DNA of 31,583 bases from Thermoplasmata archaeon (GTDB lineage Archaea; Thermoplasmatota; Thermoplasmata; Thermoplasmatales; Thermoplasmataceae), in assembly GCA_021826795.1 (NCBI GenBank), contig JAKAYM010000006.1:1-31583 (forward strand), read 5' to 3'. This document shows positions 16,207-24,191 of this stretch, one piece after another; positions within the stretch are counted from its first letter, which is position 1, and the number at the start of each line of letters is the position of its first letter. Position numbers and translations under genes: made by a program. The notes beneath the pieces are model-generated. The model was not told the DNA's origin. It made no database searches and saw nothing but the letters and a program-made list of their open reading frames with translations.

Positions 16207-17415
16207 ATGTTAATAGGCCAGAAAGTAGATTTTTCATATAAGGGAACAGAGTATACCGGAACTTTTATAAGTTCTTCAGAAAAAACAATTACGATCAAGC
16301 TGGGCAGTGGTTACAATATAACACTGAATAAAAGTTCATTCAGAATCGGGAAACAATATCCTGCCGAATCGCCGGAAAGCAATTCGAAAAGGGAAATATA
16401 CAGCAAATGCGGGGAAAATGGCATATGCATACTTACAACAGGTGGAACCATAGGCAGTTCCGTGGACTATAAAACCGGAGCAGTAAAACCGGTAAAGGAC
16501 ATATCATATTTGTACAATTTTGTTAATAACATAGATCGGTTCAAACTTTATCATGAAAACATTGAAAATATTCTGAGTGAAAATGTGGATGCCGGCAAAT
16601 GGATTACTTTTGCCAGGAAGGCACGTGATGCCATGAAGAAGGGCAATTCGGTAATAATATTCCACGGAACCGACACAATGCAGTATTCTGCCTCAGCATT
16701 ATCTTTCATGTTCGAGGAACAGACGAAACCGGTAATATTTACAGGAAGCCAGAGAAGTTCCGATCGGCCAAGCAGTGATGCTTTTATGAATATAGAGGGA
16801 TCAATATATTTCGCTTCCATGGATACGGGAGAGGTTGGAATATCCATGCACACAGGCACATCGGACGATTCTATCTCTCTTTACCGTGGAACACGTACAA
16901 GAAAGATGCATACAAGCAGTAGGAACGCTTTTACGTCTATCGGAGAATCTCCTGTGGCTAAATATTCAAACGGCAAGGTATCAAAGGAAAATTACATAAA
17001 AAAGCCCTCGGAGAATATTGTTCTGAAGGATAAGCTGGACGAAAATGTGGGGCTTGTGTATTTTTATCCCGGAATGAAGGAAGAAGACTTCTACAATCTG
17101 TCATATAATAAGAAAGCTGTAATTATAATGGGCACAGGGCTCGGGCACGTATCCTCTGGCGTATTGAATGTAATCAACAAATTATCAAAGGAAACTGCCT
17201 TCTTTATGACTTCACAGTGCATATACGGGAATGTTAATATGAATGTGTATTCTACAGGTCGTGATCTTATTCATGCTGGTGTAATTTCCCTTGATAATAT
17301 GCTCGCAGAAACTGCAATGGTAAAAGCAATGTATATACTTGCAAATTATCCCGATGATTTGAATAAATTAATGAAAGCAAATATGAGGGGGGAAATTGAG
17401 GATATAATAAAGTGA
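16207..17415 (+). CDS. gatD: Glutamyl-tRNA(Gln) amidotransferase subunit D
   Basis: Asparaginase-like subunit that frees ammonia from glutamine or asparagine for conversion of Glu-tRNA(Gln) to Gln-tRNA(Gln), the archaeal route replacing GlnRS. 402 residues: an N-terminal beta-barrel-like region (1-70, KVDFSYKGTEYTGTF), then the AnsA-type domain with TTGGTIGSSVDYKTGAV and HGTDTMQYSASALSF, which hold the catalytic threonines and the Asp, and FTGSQRSSDRPSSDA. The N-terminal extension distinguishes it from plain L-asparaginase. It overlaps gatE by 4 bp (GTGA), so the two are coupled. Confidence 0.95.
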   Translation: MLIGQKVDFSYKGTEYTGTFISSSEKTITIKLGSGYNITLNKSSFRIGKQYPAESPESNSKREIYSKCGENGICILTTGGTIGSSVDYKTGAVKPVKDISYLYNFVNNIDRFKLYHENIENILSENVDAGKWITFARKARDAMKKGNSVIIFHGTDTMQYSASALSFMFEEQTKPVIFTGSQRSSDRPSSDAFMNIEGSIYFASMDTGEVGISMHTGTSDDSISLYRGTRTRKMHTSSRNAFTSIGESPVAKYSNGKVSKENYIKKPSENIVLKDKLDENVGLVYFYPGMKEEDFYNLSYNKKAVIIMGTGLGHVSSGVLNVINKLSKETAFFMTSQCIYGNVNMNVYSTGRDLIHAGVISLDNMLAETAMVKAMYILANYPDDLNKLMKANMRGEIEDIIK

Positions 17416-19274
17416 TAGTTATGAAAATAGGTCTGGAAATACATTTTCAATTAAAAGGAAATAAACTGTTCTGTTCATGCAGTACAGAAGGAACCGATTC
17501 AGGTTCCGCGTTCCAGAGAAAGCTCACACCCGTTATGGGTGAGATGGGCAAATTAGATAATGCTGTGGAATATGAAAATATAAGAAACCGTGAATTCCTT
17601 TACCGTGTCAGTTCCAACTCCTGTCTGGTGGAGAAAGATGAGGAGCCCCCACACCCGGTTAACCAGGAAGCCCTTAACGATGCTATTGCAATATCCCGGG
17701 CACTGAATTGCAAAATTCTCGATTACGCCTCATTCATGAGAAAAATTGTAATAGACGGGTCCAATACATCCGGTTTTCAGAGAACCGGCATTATCGGATT
17801 GGACGGTTACATCAGAACATCAAAGGGTCGCGTAAGGATATCAACAATTACACTTGAAGAGGATGCATGCAGGAAAATATCCGAAAAGCATGGAAAGGCT
17901 GAATATTCTCTTGACAGGCTGGGCATTCCATTAATAGAGATATCAACGGAGCCGGATATAGTCGATCCGGACCATGCCCTGGAAACAGCGAAAGCCATCG
18001 GGCATTTTGTAATGTCCATGGGGAACTTCCGTGGCGAGGTCGACTCAATAAGGCAGGATGTCAATTTTTCAATGGGGTTTGGGCGTGTGGAAATTAAAGG
18101 AGTATCAAAACTTTCATTCATTAAAGATACTCTGGACTATGAAATTAAAAGACAGAAATCTCTAAGTGAAATCTCCGGCAAATTCTCCGGAAAGCCTCCA
18201 GTAGTAGAAAATTTTGTCGATATAACCGGCATATTCGGAAACACCGGTTCTTCAATGATTAAAAAGGCTATAGATTCAGGCAGGTCCGTTATGAGTGCAA
18301 GGCTGCCAGGTTGCAATCATCTCATGAAGCACGGTGATTACCGGCTGGGCAGAGAACTTGCGGACGTGGCCAAAAATTTGGGTATAGGCGGCCTGATGCA
18401 TTCGGACGAATTTCCCGCTTACGGGCTAACAGATCAGGAATTGAAAGAAATCTATTCATCTGTGGGTAAAAAAGATAACGATGCTGTCATCGTTGTCATA
18501 GCTGATAAGTCCTCCATTAAAGCGCTGGGGCCACTCTTAAACCAGCGACTGGATAAGCTCGTGAGAATGAACCTGGAAGAGACCAGGGCTGCAACCCAGT
18601 CAGGAGAAACTAGGTATTTGAGGCCACTTGCCGGGAAGGAAAGAATGTATCCTGAAACAGATATACCTGTTATTGAAATTACTGAAGAACATATAAAAAG
18701 TATAGAGTATATGGTGCCGAAATCTCTTGACGAAATAAAAAATGAACTTACAGAAACATTCAAGTTATCACAGGTTGAAGCTGAGTCAATCATAAATACC
18801 AACATGCTTACATTATTCACAGTTCTTGCAAAGGATTTCAATAATCCTTCCATTTTATCAAGAATTCTACTCCAGATCATACCTGAATTTGAGAAGAAGC
18901 GCGGTAAGAAACTTACTCCCGATGAAATAAGAGATATTATGGGCGTTACACTTTCAAGCGGAAATCAGTATAGCAGAGATAATAAAATCACAAGCATCTT
19001 CGGAATGGGAAATAGAAAAAAATGGGACAGAAGCACACTGGAACTTGCCATCTCCCTGTATATGCTGAGTAATATACCTCTTTCCGAAATTGAGAACCGC
19101 AGAGAACTTACACCTCTGACAGAGGATGAAATCAGAAGAATTATAATGCAACTCAAGACTGAAGAAAATATAAATGAAAAAAATCTCATAGTTATGTTCA
19201 GAAAGAAAACAGACCACTCATTCGATCCTAAGATTGTGATTCAAATATTCAAGGAAATGAAAACAGCAGATTAA
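17412..19274 (+). CDS. gatE: Glutamyl-tRNA(Gln) amidotransferase subunit E
   Basis: 620-residue partner of GatD: binds tRNA(Gln), phosphorylates the misacylated Glu and amidates it with ammonia channelled from GatD. It has the GatB-like kinase core beginning KIGLEIHFQL with the zinc-type cysteines in LFCSCSTE, the segment DRLGIPLIEISTEPDI, and RQDVNFSMG; an inserted AspRS-like GAD domain around 270-400 (marked by MHSDEFPAYGL); and the helical YqeY-type tail. This insertion is what separates GatE from GatB. GTG at 17412 is preferred as start because GAGGAT lies eight bases upstream (17398-17403); ATG 17421 is the alternative. A T-rich tract follows the stop. Confidence 0.95.
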   Translation: MIVMKIGLEIHFQLKGNKLFCSCSTEGTDSGSAFQRKLTPVMGEMGKLDNAVEYENIRNREFLYRVSSNSCLVEKDEEPPHPVNQEALNDAIAISRALNCKILDYASFMRKIVIDGSNTSGFQRTGIIGLDGYIRTSKGRVRISTITLEEDACRKISEKHGKAEYSLDRLGIPLIEISTEPDIVDPDHALETAKAIGHFVMSMGNFRGEVDSIRQDVNFSMGFGRVEIKGVSKLSFIKDTLDYEIKRQKSLSEISGKFSGKPPVVENFVDITGIFGNTGSSMIKKAIDSGRSVMSARLPGCNHLMKHGDYRLGRELADVAKNLGIGGLMHSDEFPAYGLTDQELKEIYSSVGKKDNDAVIVVIADKSSIKALGPLLNQRLDKLVRMNLEETRAATQSGETRYLRPLAGKERMYPETDIPVIEITEEHIKSIEYMVPKSLDEIKNELTETFKLSQVEAESIINTNMLTLFTVLAKDFNNPSILSRILLQIIPEFEKKRGKKLTPDEIRDIMGVTLSSGNQYSRDNKITSIFGMGNRKKWDRSTLELAISLYMLSNIPLSEIENRRELTPLTEDEIRRIIMQLKTEENINEKNLIVMFRKKTDHSFDPKIVIQIFKEMKTAD

Positions 19275-19307
19275 ATATGTACATAATTTGGATACTTTTG
19301 TAGCTTA

Positions 19308-19323
19308 AATTTTAAAATTTTTT
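19308..19323 (+). terminator. Possible T-tract terminator after gatE
   Basis: AT-only stretch ending in six T residues (19318-19323), 35-50 bp after the gatE stop. Archaeal termination often uses such T-tracts. A weak hairpin (GGCATT 19337-19342 with AATGCC 19355-19360) follows. No experimental support. Confidence 0.3.
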
Positions 19324-19386
19324 GCAGTTATAACGTGGCATTCATCTCTCTGGAAATGCCGGAAAATTCTTATTTTCTTACTATTC

Positions 19387-19400
19387 GATATAATTAAATA
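19387..19400 (+). promoter_or_regulatory. Promoter of the complex I (nuo) operon
   Basis: GATATAATTAAATA centred about 28 nt before the nuoA ATG at 19422, implying a leaderless or nearly leaderless operon mRNA. No other strong promoter-like sequence is evident within the operon, and almost every following gene overlaps or abuts its neighbour. Confidence 0.55.
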
Positions 19401-19421
19401 GTCTTGAAAAATATAAGAACA

Positions 19422-19856
19422 ATGATATTGGGATATGCTTCTATGGCGATTACGATAATTATTCTGGTTCTTGCGCTGTATCTTGCATTTAAAATACTCC
19501 CGACAATCGGTGCCGGCAGATACAAGAAAGGGGGAATCAGATTCAGCAGGAAGGAAATATCAAGAAATCTATCACTGGAAAATAAGCCTCCGGTTACAGA
19601 CGATTCCTATCTCAAGCCATATGAAAGCGGAGAGGTTGCTACTGAATACGCCGAGGGCCATATAACAGTACAGTATTATGTTATAATATTCCTATTCATA
19701 TTATTCGATGTAGATATGCTTTTATTACTACCCTGGGCTTTTGATTTCTACACCTTAGGAATTATTCCGTTCATTGAAACAATAGCTTTTCTTGCCATGC
19801 CACTGTTTGCAGTTTTTTATGCATATAAGAAAGGCTATATGAGGTGGATGAAATGA
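19422..19856 (+). CDS. nuoA: Complex I subunit NuoA
   Basis: Small membrane subunit at the junction of the membrane and peripheral arms of the proton-pumping complex I. 144 residues, three membrane helices (about 2-25, 85-107 and 115-137) separated by a long loop; [17 protein letters not shown] carries the family's conserved acidic pair in TM2. The ATG at 19422 fits the TATA spacing; the frame can be extended to a TTG at 19404 but that lies too close to the TATA box. The stop overlaps the nuoB start as ATGA. Confidence 0.92.
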   Translation: MILGYASMAITIIILVLALYLAFKILPTIGAGRYKKGGIRFSRKEISRNLSLENKPPVTDDSYLKPYESGEVATEYAEGHITVQYYVIIFLFILFDVDMLLLLPWAFDFYTLGIIPFIETIAFLAMPLFAVFYAYKKGYMRWMK

Positions 19857-20317
19857 AAACTGGAGAGGCAGGCATAAAAACAACCACGCTGGAGAAGGCT
19901 CTGGAATGGGGCAGATCAAACTCACTCTGGCCTCTTACAATGGGACTTGCGTGCTGTGCCATTGAAATGATGGCAACACAGGCTGCTGATGTTGATGTTG
20001 CAAGGTTTGGAAGTGAAATATTCAGGAATTCTCCCAGGCAATCTGATCTGATGATTGTCGCAGGAACAACTACAAAACGGATGGCACCCCGGCTCAAGAG
20101 GATATATGAGGAAATGCCCTACCCAAAATATGTTATTGCCATGGGGGTCTGTGTAATTCAGGGTGGTCCATACGTCGATGGCTATTCTGTGGTTCTCGGC
20201 GTTGATAAGGTTGTTCCGGTGGATGTTTATGTTCCCGGATGCCCTCCTACACCACAGGCTCTTACATACGGGTTGATTACCCTGCAGAAAAAAATCAGAA
20301 ATGAGACTGACAGGTGA
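19853..20317 (+). CDS. nuoB: Complex I subunit NuoB (cluster N2)
   Basis: Subunit holding the terminal 4Fe-4S cluster N2, which reduces quinone. Numbered from the ATG at 19853, the four cluster cysteines are C34 and C35 in LACCAIEMM, one in [10 protein letters not shown] and one in [10 protein letters not shown]. 154 residues, near-normal length. The start is fixed by GAGGTG (19841-19846) six bases upstream and by the ATGA overlap with nuoA; an ATG nine bases earlier (19844) lies inside the Shine-Dalgarno site. Confidence 0.96.
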   Translation: MKTGEAGIKTTTLEKALEWGRSNSLWPLTMGLACCAIEMMATQAADVDVARFGSEIFRNSPRQSDLMIVAGTTTKRMAPRLKRIYEEMPYPKYVIAMGVCVIQGGPYVDGYSVVLGVDKVVPVDVYVPGCPPTPQALTYGLITLQKKIRNETDR

Positions 20318-20322
20318 TAAAA

Positions 20323-20778
20323 ATGTACAAAATTCTATCTGAAGAAACCGACAAATCAGGAATGAAGATACTGAACATCGACAAATCAGATTTAGTAGAG
20401 CTCATGGAAGATTATAAGGGCAGGAGATATTTCCTTTCATCCATAACCGGCGTTGATATGAAAGACCATATTGATGTTATTTACCATATCCATAATTTTG
20501 ACAAAAACGATTACATATGCGTGAAAATCTCAACCACTGATGAGAAGGTCCCGTCCATTACAAAACTATGGAAGGCCGCAATTGTGGATGAAAGGGAACA
20601 GTATGATCTCATGGGAATAACCTTTGAAGGGCATGAAAATCTCAGGCGCATATTACTTCCGGATGAATGGGTTGGTCATCCCCTTAGAAAGGATTACGAC
20701 CTCAACAAGGTTCAGTACGTCAGTATGGATAGGGATGGGAATGAGCATGTAAGTTTCGATGAGAAAGAGGGTTGGTAA
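20323..20778 (+). CDS. nuoC: Complex I subunit NuoC (30-kDa type)
   Basis: Peripheral-arm subunit that packs against NuoD; here a separate protein, not fused to NuoD. 151 residues, with the signature DEREQYDLMGITFEGHENLR followed by RILLPDEW and GHPLRKDYDL. Start is the ATG at 20323, six bases after AGGTG, which overlaps the nuoB stop; an in-frame GTG at 20314 lies in that Shine-Dalgarno site. The nuoD ATG begins on the last base of its stop (TAATG). Confidence 0.93.
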   Translation: MYKILSEETDKSGMKILNIDKSDLVELMEDYKGRRYFLSSITGVDMKDHIDVIYHIHNFDKNDYICVKISTTDEKVPSITKLWKAAIVDEREQYDLMGITFEGHENLRRILLPDEWVGHPLRKDYDLNKVQYVSMDRDGNEHVSFDEKEGW

Positions 20779-21881
20779 TGTCCCACTGGATTGAACTGAA
20801 TATCGGGCCGGTCCATCCGGCAACACACGGAATTTATAGATTCAGGGTAAAACTTAATGAGGAAACAGTTGAAGATGTGGACATAACCATAGGTTATCTC
20901 CATAGAAATGCAGAGAAAATATGTGAATTGAATTATTTCGTAAATAATATGATTTATTTTGACCGTATGGATTATATTGATTCCATGAACATGGAACTTG
21001 GTTATCTACGGGCTGTGGAAGCCCTTATGGACATAGAGGTGCCGGAACGTGCACAGTGGATCAGGATGATCATGGCAGAGCTGAACAGAATTGCTGCAAG
21101 AATGGTCGGGATAGGTGCTCTTGGGCTAGATGTTGGAATGCTCACGCCATTTTTTCACACATTCCATGAGCGTGAAAAAATACAGAGAATATTTGTTGAA
21201 GCTTCCGGTGGCAGGCAGGAAGTTAATTATATGAGCATCGGTGGTGTGTATCAGGATTTCACAGACAAAATAGTAGATGAAATTAAAGCATTTATTGCCG
21301 GGTTCAAGGGAAAATTTGAAGAAATAGTAAAAATGTTTACTGATAGCGAAATCTTCTGGCAGAGAAATGTGGGAACCGGCATACTCGAACCTGATATAGC
21401 AATGGATTACGGTGTTACCGGACCAATGCTCAGGGCATCCGGCATTCCCTATGATGTGAGGAAAGATTCACCGTATTTATACTATGACAAGGTAAACTTT
21501 GATGTTCCCATTGCAAGGACAAAGGACAATATGGGCAGATTTCTTGTAAAAGTAGAAGAATTAAGGCAGTCAGTGAGAATTATCGAGCAGTGCCTTGCAA
21601 AACTTCCTGAAGGTCCTTATTTCAATCCCAAGGCAAAGAAATCTGCCATGCTTCTTCTGAAAGGGCAGGGAGACGTATTTACCAGGGTTGAATCAGAAAG
21701 TGGGGAATTCGGGGTTTTTATTAGGGGAGACGGAGGAGTTAAGCCATATAGGGTTCACGCCCGTAGCCCATCGTTCAAAAATCTTGCCGTGGTCCCGATT
21801 ATGACTAAAGGATCACTTATTGCTGACCTTATCATTACTATAGCATCAGTTGATGCTGTTGCTGGAGAGGTGGATAGATGA
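20778..21881 (+). CDS. nuoD: Complex I subunit NuoD (49-kDa type)
   Basis: Subunit that with NuoB forms the quinone-binding site. 367 residues. It begins with the conserved NIGPVHPATHGIYRF loop (the quinone-contacting His is in PATHG), has YFDRMDY, whose Tyr corresponds to the other quinone ligand, IGYLHRNAEKICE and PYLYYDKVNFDVP, and ends in SVDAVAGEVDR as usual for the family. Hydrogenase-type Ni-binding cysteines are absent, as in true NuoD. GAGGG lies six to seven bases upstream of the ATG. The ATGA overlap couples it to nuoH. Confidence 0.95.
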   Translation: MSHWIELNIGPVHPATHGIYRFRVKLNEETVEDVDITIGYLHRNAEKICELNYFVNNMIYFDRMDYIDSMNMELGYLRAVEALMDIEVPERAQWIRMIMAELNRIAARMVGIGALGLDVGMLTPFFHTFHEREKIQRIFVEASGGRQEVNYMSIGGVYQDFTDKIVDEIKAFIAGFKGKFEEIVKMFTDSEIFWQRNVGTGILEPDIAMDYGVTGPMLRASGIPYDVRKDSPYLYYDKVNFDVPIARTKDNMGRFLVKVEELRQSVRIIEQCLAKLPEGPYFNPKAKKSAMLLLKGQGDVFTRVESESGEFGVFIRGDGGVKPYRVHARSPSFKNLAVVPIMTKGSLIADLIITIASVDAVAGEVDR

Positions 21882-22933
21882 GCATACTGTTAAGAATTCA
21901 CCAGTGGCTCTCTTTTCTCGGAAATTTTGCATCATATGGCCTGGCATATCTCTTACAGTCCATTATTGTACTGATTTTTGTTGCAGTTTCTTTTATAGCG
22001 TTAATTTACATATTCAGGAAATATATGGCAAGAATCCAGAGAAGGATCGGACCCAATAGGGTCGGTAAATTCGGTCTTCTCCAGTTGATAGCAGATGCAC
22101 TGAAGCTCATAGGCAAGGAATCTATTTTACCTGAAAATCGGGATGATATGGCATATAAAATAGCTCCTATTATTGTAATGATTGCGACCATACTTGCATT
22201 TGTTCTTCTACCATTCGGAGATCTGGCATATTTCGGATCGCTTGCAGTAACACATTCAAAGGTAACCCTGATATTGATGTTCGGTATACTTTCAATCATT
22301 CCCATAGGGGAAATACTTGGAGGCATCAGTACCAAAAGCAATTATGCATTACTCGGAACGATGAGGGCTGTTGCTAAAGATATATCCTTTGAAATCCCCA
22401 TGATGATAAGTGTCCTTGCCATAGTAATAGTATCATCAAGATCATACGTTACAGGAAATGCTATAGCCGGTGGATTCACCCTTTCCGGCATCGTCGAGAA
22501 TCAAATTATACCCTATGGGATTATAGAGCCGCTGGGTCTTTTAATATTTTTTATATCCATGGTTGCTAGGGCTTCCTATTCCCCATTTGATCTGGGTGAG
22601 AGTGACAGCGAGCTTATTTCTGGATACACCACAGAATATTCAGGTATGAGGTTCGGTTTCTTCTACATAGGTTTATTCGGCATGGTGTACCTGAGTTCAT
22701 TTCTGATCTCCGTACTTTACCTAGGCGGGTACAATGGGCCCTATGATAACTATGTGGGATTTATCTATCTATTCATCAAAACCGATATACTCGTACTCAT
22801 TTCATTCCTCATATGGGTTGCAATTCCCAGGATAAGAATCGATAAGTTTGTAAATCTTGGCTGGAAGTACCTGCTTCCGCTTTCCATGGTCAACCTGGTG
22901 TACGCAGGTTTATTCGTACTATATATAAGGTGA
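21878..22933 (+). CDS. nuoH: Complex I subunit NuoH
   Basis: Membrane subunit linking the quinone cavity to the proton channels. 351 residues, eight or so membrane helices. The cytoplasmic loop after TM1 carries RRIGPNRVGKFGLLQLIADALKL, the most conserved part of the family, and the later SYSPFDLGESDSELISGY loop supplies the acidic residues of the E-channel. GAGGTG lies five bases before the ATG, which overlaps the nuoD stop. Confidence 0.95.
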   Translation: MSILLRIHQWLSFLGNFASYGLAYLLQSIIVLIFVAVSFIALIYIFRKYMARIQRRIGPNRVGKFGLLQLIADALKLIGKESILPENRDDMAYKIAPIIVMIATILAFVLLPFGDLAYFGSLAVTHSKVTLILMFGILSIIPIGEILGGISTKSNYALLGTMRAVAKDISFEIPMMISVLAIVIVSSRSYVTGNAIAGGFTLSGIVENQIIPYGIIEPLGLLIFFISMVARASYSPFDLGESDSELISGYTTEYSGMRFGFFYIGLFGMVYLSSFLISVLYLGGYNGPYDNYVGFIYLFIKTDILVLISFLIWVAIPRIRIDKFVNLGWKYLLPLSMVNLVYAGLFVLYIR

Positions 22934-22938
22934 TAAAA

Positions 22939-23436
22939 ATGGTAGCTACTGTTAAAGAAATTGAAATGCCGAAAAAACCCATACCTGTTGTTGGGTCACT
23001 GAAATTAATGTACAGTATGGGAAAATACATGTTTAAAAAACCGGTAACAACACAGTATCCCGAGGATAAGGGGGAAATACCGGAAAGATTCAGATTCAGA
23101 ATATTTCTTGTTCCGGAGGCATGCGTTGGCTGCACATTATGCTCAAAAATATGCCCAAATCATAGCATAAAAATGGAGCACTGGGACCTTGATAGAAGTG
23201 GTCTTGAAAATAACGTTGTTCAGACTGCCAGGGGAGACAGGAAAAATCTGCAGAATAAGAGGAATATATATCCAGATGTGAATTTCGGAACATGCACTGT
23301 ATGCAGGCAGTGCGAGGAGATATGCCCTACAGATGCAATTTACCTCACACACCAGTTTGAGGATGCCAGGACGAGAAACAGCTTTACCTATTCTCCACAG
23401 GAGTTAACTATGCAGGAGGAGGATGTCATAAAATGA
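22939..23436 (+). CDS. nuoI: Complex I subunit NuoI (2x 4Fe-4S ferredoxin-like)
   Basis: Peripheral-arm subunit carrying clusters N6a and N6b that hand electrons to NuoB. 165 residues from the ATG at 22939, with two intact motifs: C62, C65, C68, C72 (CVGCTLCSKICP) and C119, C122, C125, C129 (CTVCRQCEEICP). AGGTG lies six bases upstream; an in-frame GTG at 22930 falls within that site. Since NuoE/F/G are not encoded here, this is the most electron-input-proximal Fe-S subunit visible. Overlaps nuoJ1 by ATGA. Confidence 0.95.
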   Translation: MVATVKEIEMPKKPIPVVGSLKLMYSMGKYMFKKPVTTQYPEDKGEIPERFRFRIFLVPEACVGCTLCSKICPNHSIKMEHWDLDRSGLENNVVQTARGDRKNLQNKRNIYPDVNFGTCTVCRQCEEICPTDAIYLTHQFEDARTRNSFTYSPQELTMQEEDVIK

Positions 23437-23684
23437 TATTTACTATTATTTTCCTTGCATTCGCAGCCCTTGCAGTGATAATGGCTCTGGCCGCCATAAG
23501 TTCTAAAAATCTTATACATTCATCCATGTTCTTATTTATTCTCATGCTTGTGTTCTCATCAATATTCATATTGATTGGACTGAGCTTTCTGGGAAGTGTT
23601 GAATTACTTGTATATACAGGTTCAATTGTAATACTTATAGTGTTTGTTCTCATGTTGACGGGAGGGAAGGACGTTGAAGAATAA
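23433..23684 (+). CDS. nuoJ1: Complex I subunit NuoJ, N-terminal half
   Basis: 83 residues covering the first three membrane helices of NuoJ, ending in VLMLTGGKDVEE. SMFLFILMLVFSSIFILIGLSFLGSVELLVYTGSIVI-type sequence matches NuoJ TM2-TM3, including the Gly-rich TM3 (GSVELLVYTGSIVIL) that contains the pi-bulge in known structures. In most bacteria NuoJ is a single protein of about 170-200 residues, so this gene is half of it; the second half follows in another frame with 11 bp overlap. Confidence 0.88.
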   Translation: MIFTIIFLAFAALAVIMALAAISSKNLIHSSMFLFILMLVFSSIFILIGLSFLGSVELLVYTGSIVILIVFVLMLTGGKDVEE

Positions 23685-23895
23685 GGCACAGAAAATCGCG
23701 GCAATAATATTTCTCATAGTTATCGGGGCAAATCTCCTGACTATCAGCGGTACTCTCACCAGGCGATCACAGGACATATCCCGAATAGGTCATTTGCTCT
23801 TTTCCACATATATTGTCCCATTTGAACTGCTATCTGTGCTTCTGGTTGCTGCCATAATCGGTGTTATGTACATAGTTGGAGATGATGAAAAATGA
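23674..23895 (+). CDS. nuoJ2: Complex I subunit NuoJ, C-terminal half
   Basis: 73 residues forming the last two helices of NuoJ: one near 8-24 and one near 44-66 with FELLSVLLVAAIIGVMYI, ending in GDDEK. Start is TTG at 23674, seven bases after GGAGGG, inside the end of nuoJ1. The break lies between membrane helices, in the loop, and the second half has its own ribosome site, which argues for a true split rather than a recent frameshift. Overlaps nuoK by ATGA. Confidence 0.82.
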   Translation: MKNKAQKIAAIIFLIVIGANLLTISGTLTRRSQDISRIGHLLFSTYIVPFELLSVLLVAAIIGVMYIVGDDEK

Positions 23896-24191
23896 ATATA
23901 ATTTACATACTGTTTCTATCAATGATACTGTTCACAATCGGAATCTACGGTATAACCACATCAAAGGTCGGGATGAAGGTTATAATTTCTCTTGAGATAA
24001 CTGTAAACGCAGCATTACTTGATGTTGCAGGAGTTGCCGCATTTTACTATTCTACGTCTGTTATTGTCTTTGCTCTCTTTGTCATAGCAATCGGTGTAAT
24101 TGAAACTGCCACGGGAATAGCCATATTCACACTCATTTCCAAAAAATATGGCAAGACAAATATTTCACTTCTGAGGGATATCAAATGGTAG
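23892..24191 (+). CDS. nuoK: Complex I subunit NuoK
   Basis: 99-residue, three-helix MrpC-like subunit. The two membrane glutamates essential for proton transfer are present: SLEITVNA in TM2 and GVIETATGIAIF in TM3. GGAGATG lies upstream of the ATG, which overlaps the nuoJ2 stop. It overlaps nuoL by 7 bp. Confidence 0.93.
   Translation: MNIIYILFLSMILFTIGIYGITTSKVGMKVIISLEITVNAALLDVAGVAAFYYSTSVIVFALFVIAIGVIETATGIAIFTLISKKYGKTNISLLRDIKW

Noticed and set aside
18452..18880. 142-codon minus-strand frame inside gatE
   Set aside because: Antisense to a conserved part of GatE, Ser/Ile-rich, without promoter or ribosome site.
19337..19360. Hairpin GGCATT/AATGCC as a tRNA or riboswitch upstream of nuoA
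   Set aside because: Only a 6-bp stem with a 12-nt loop; no tRNA arms, T-loop sequence or conserved riboswitch core around it.
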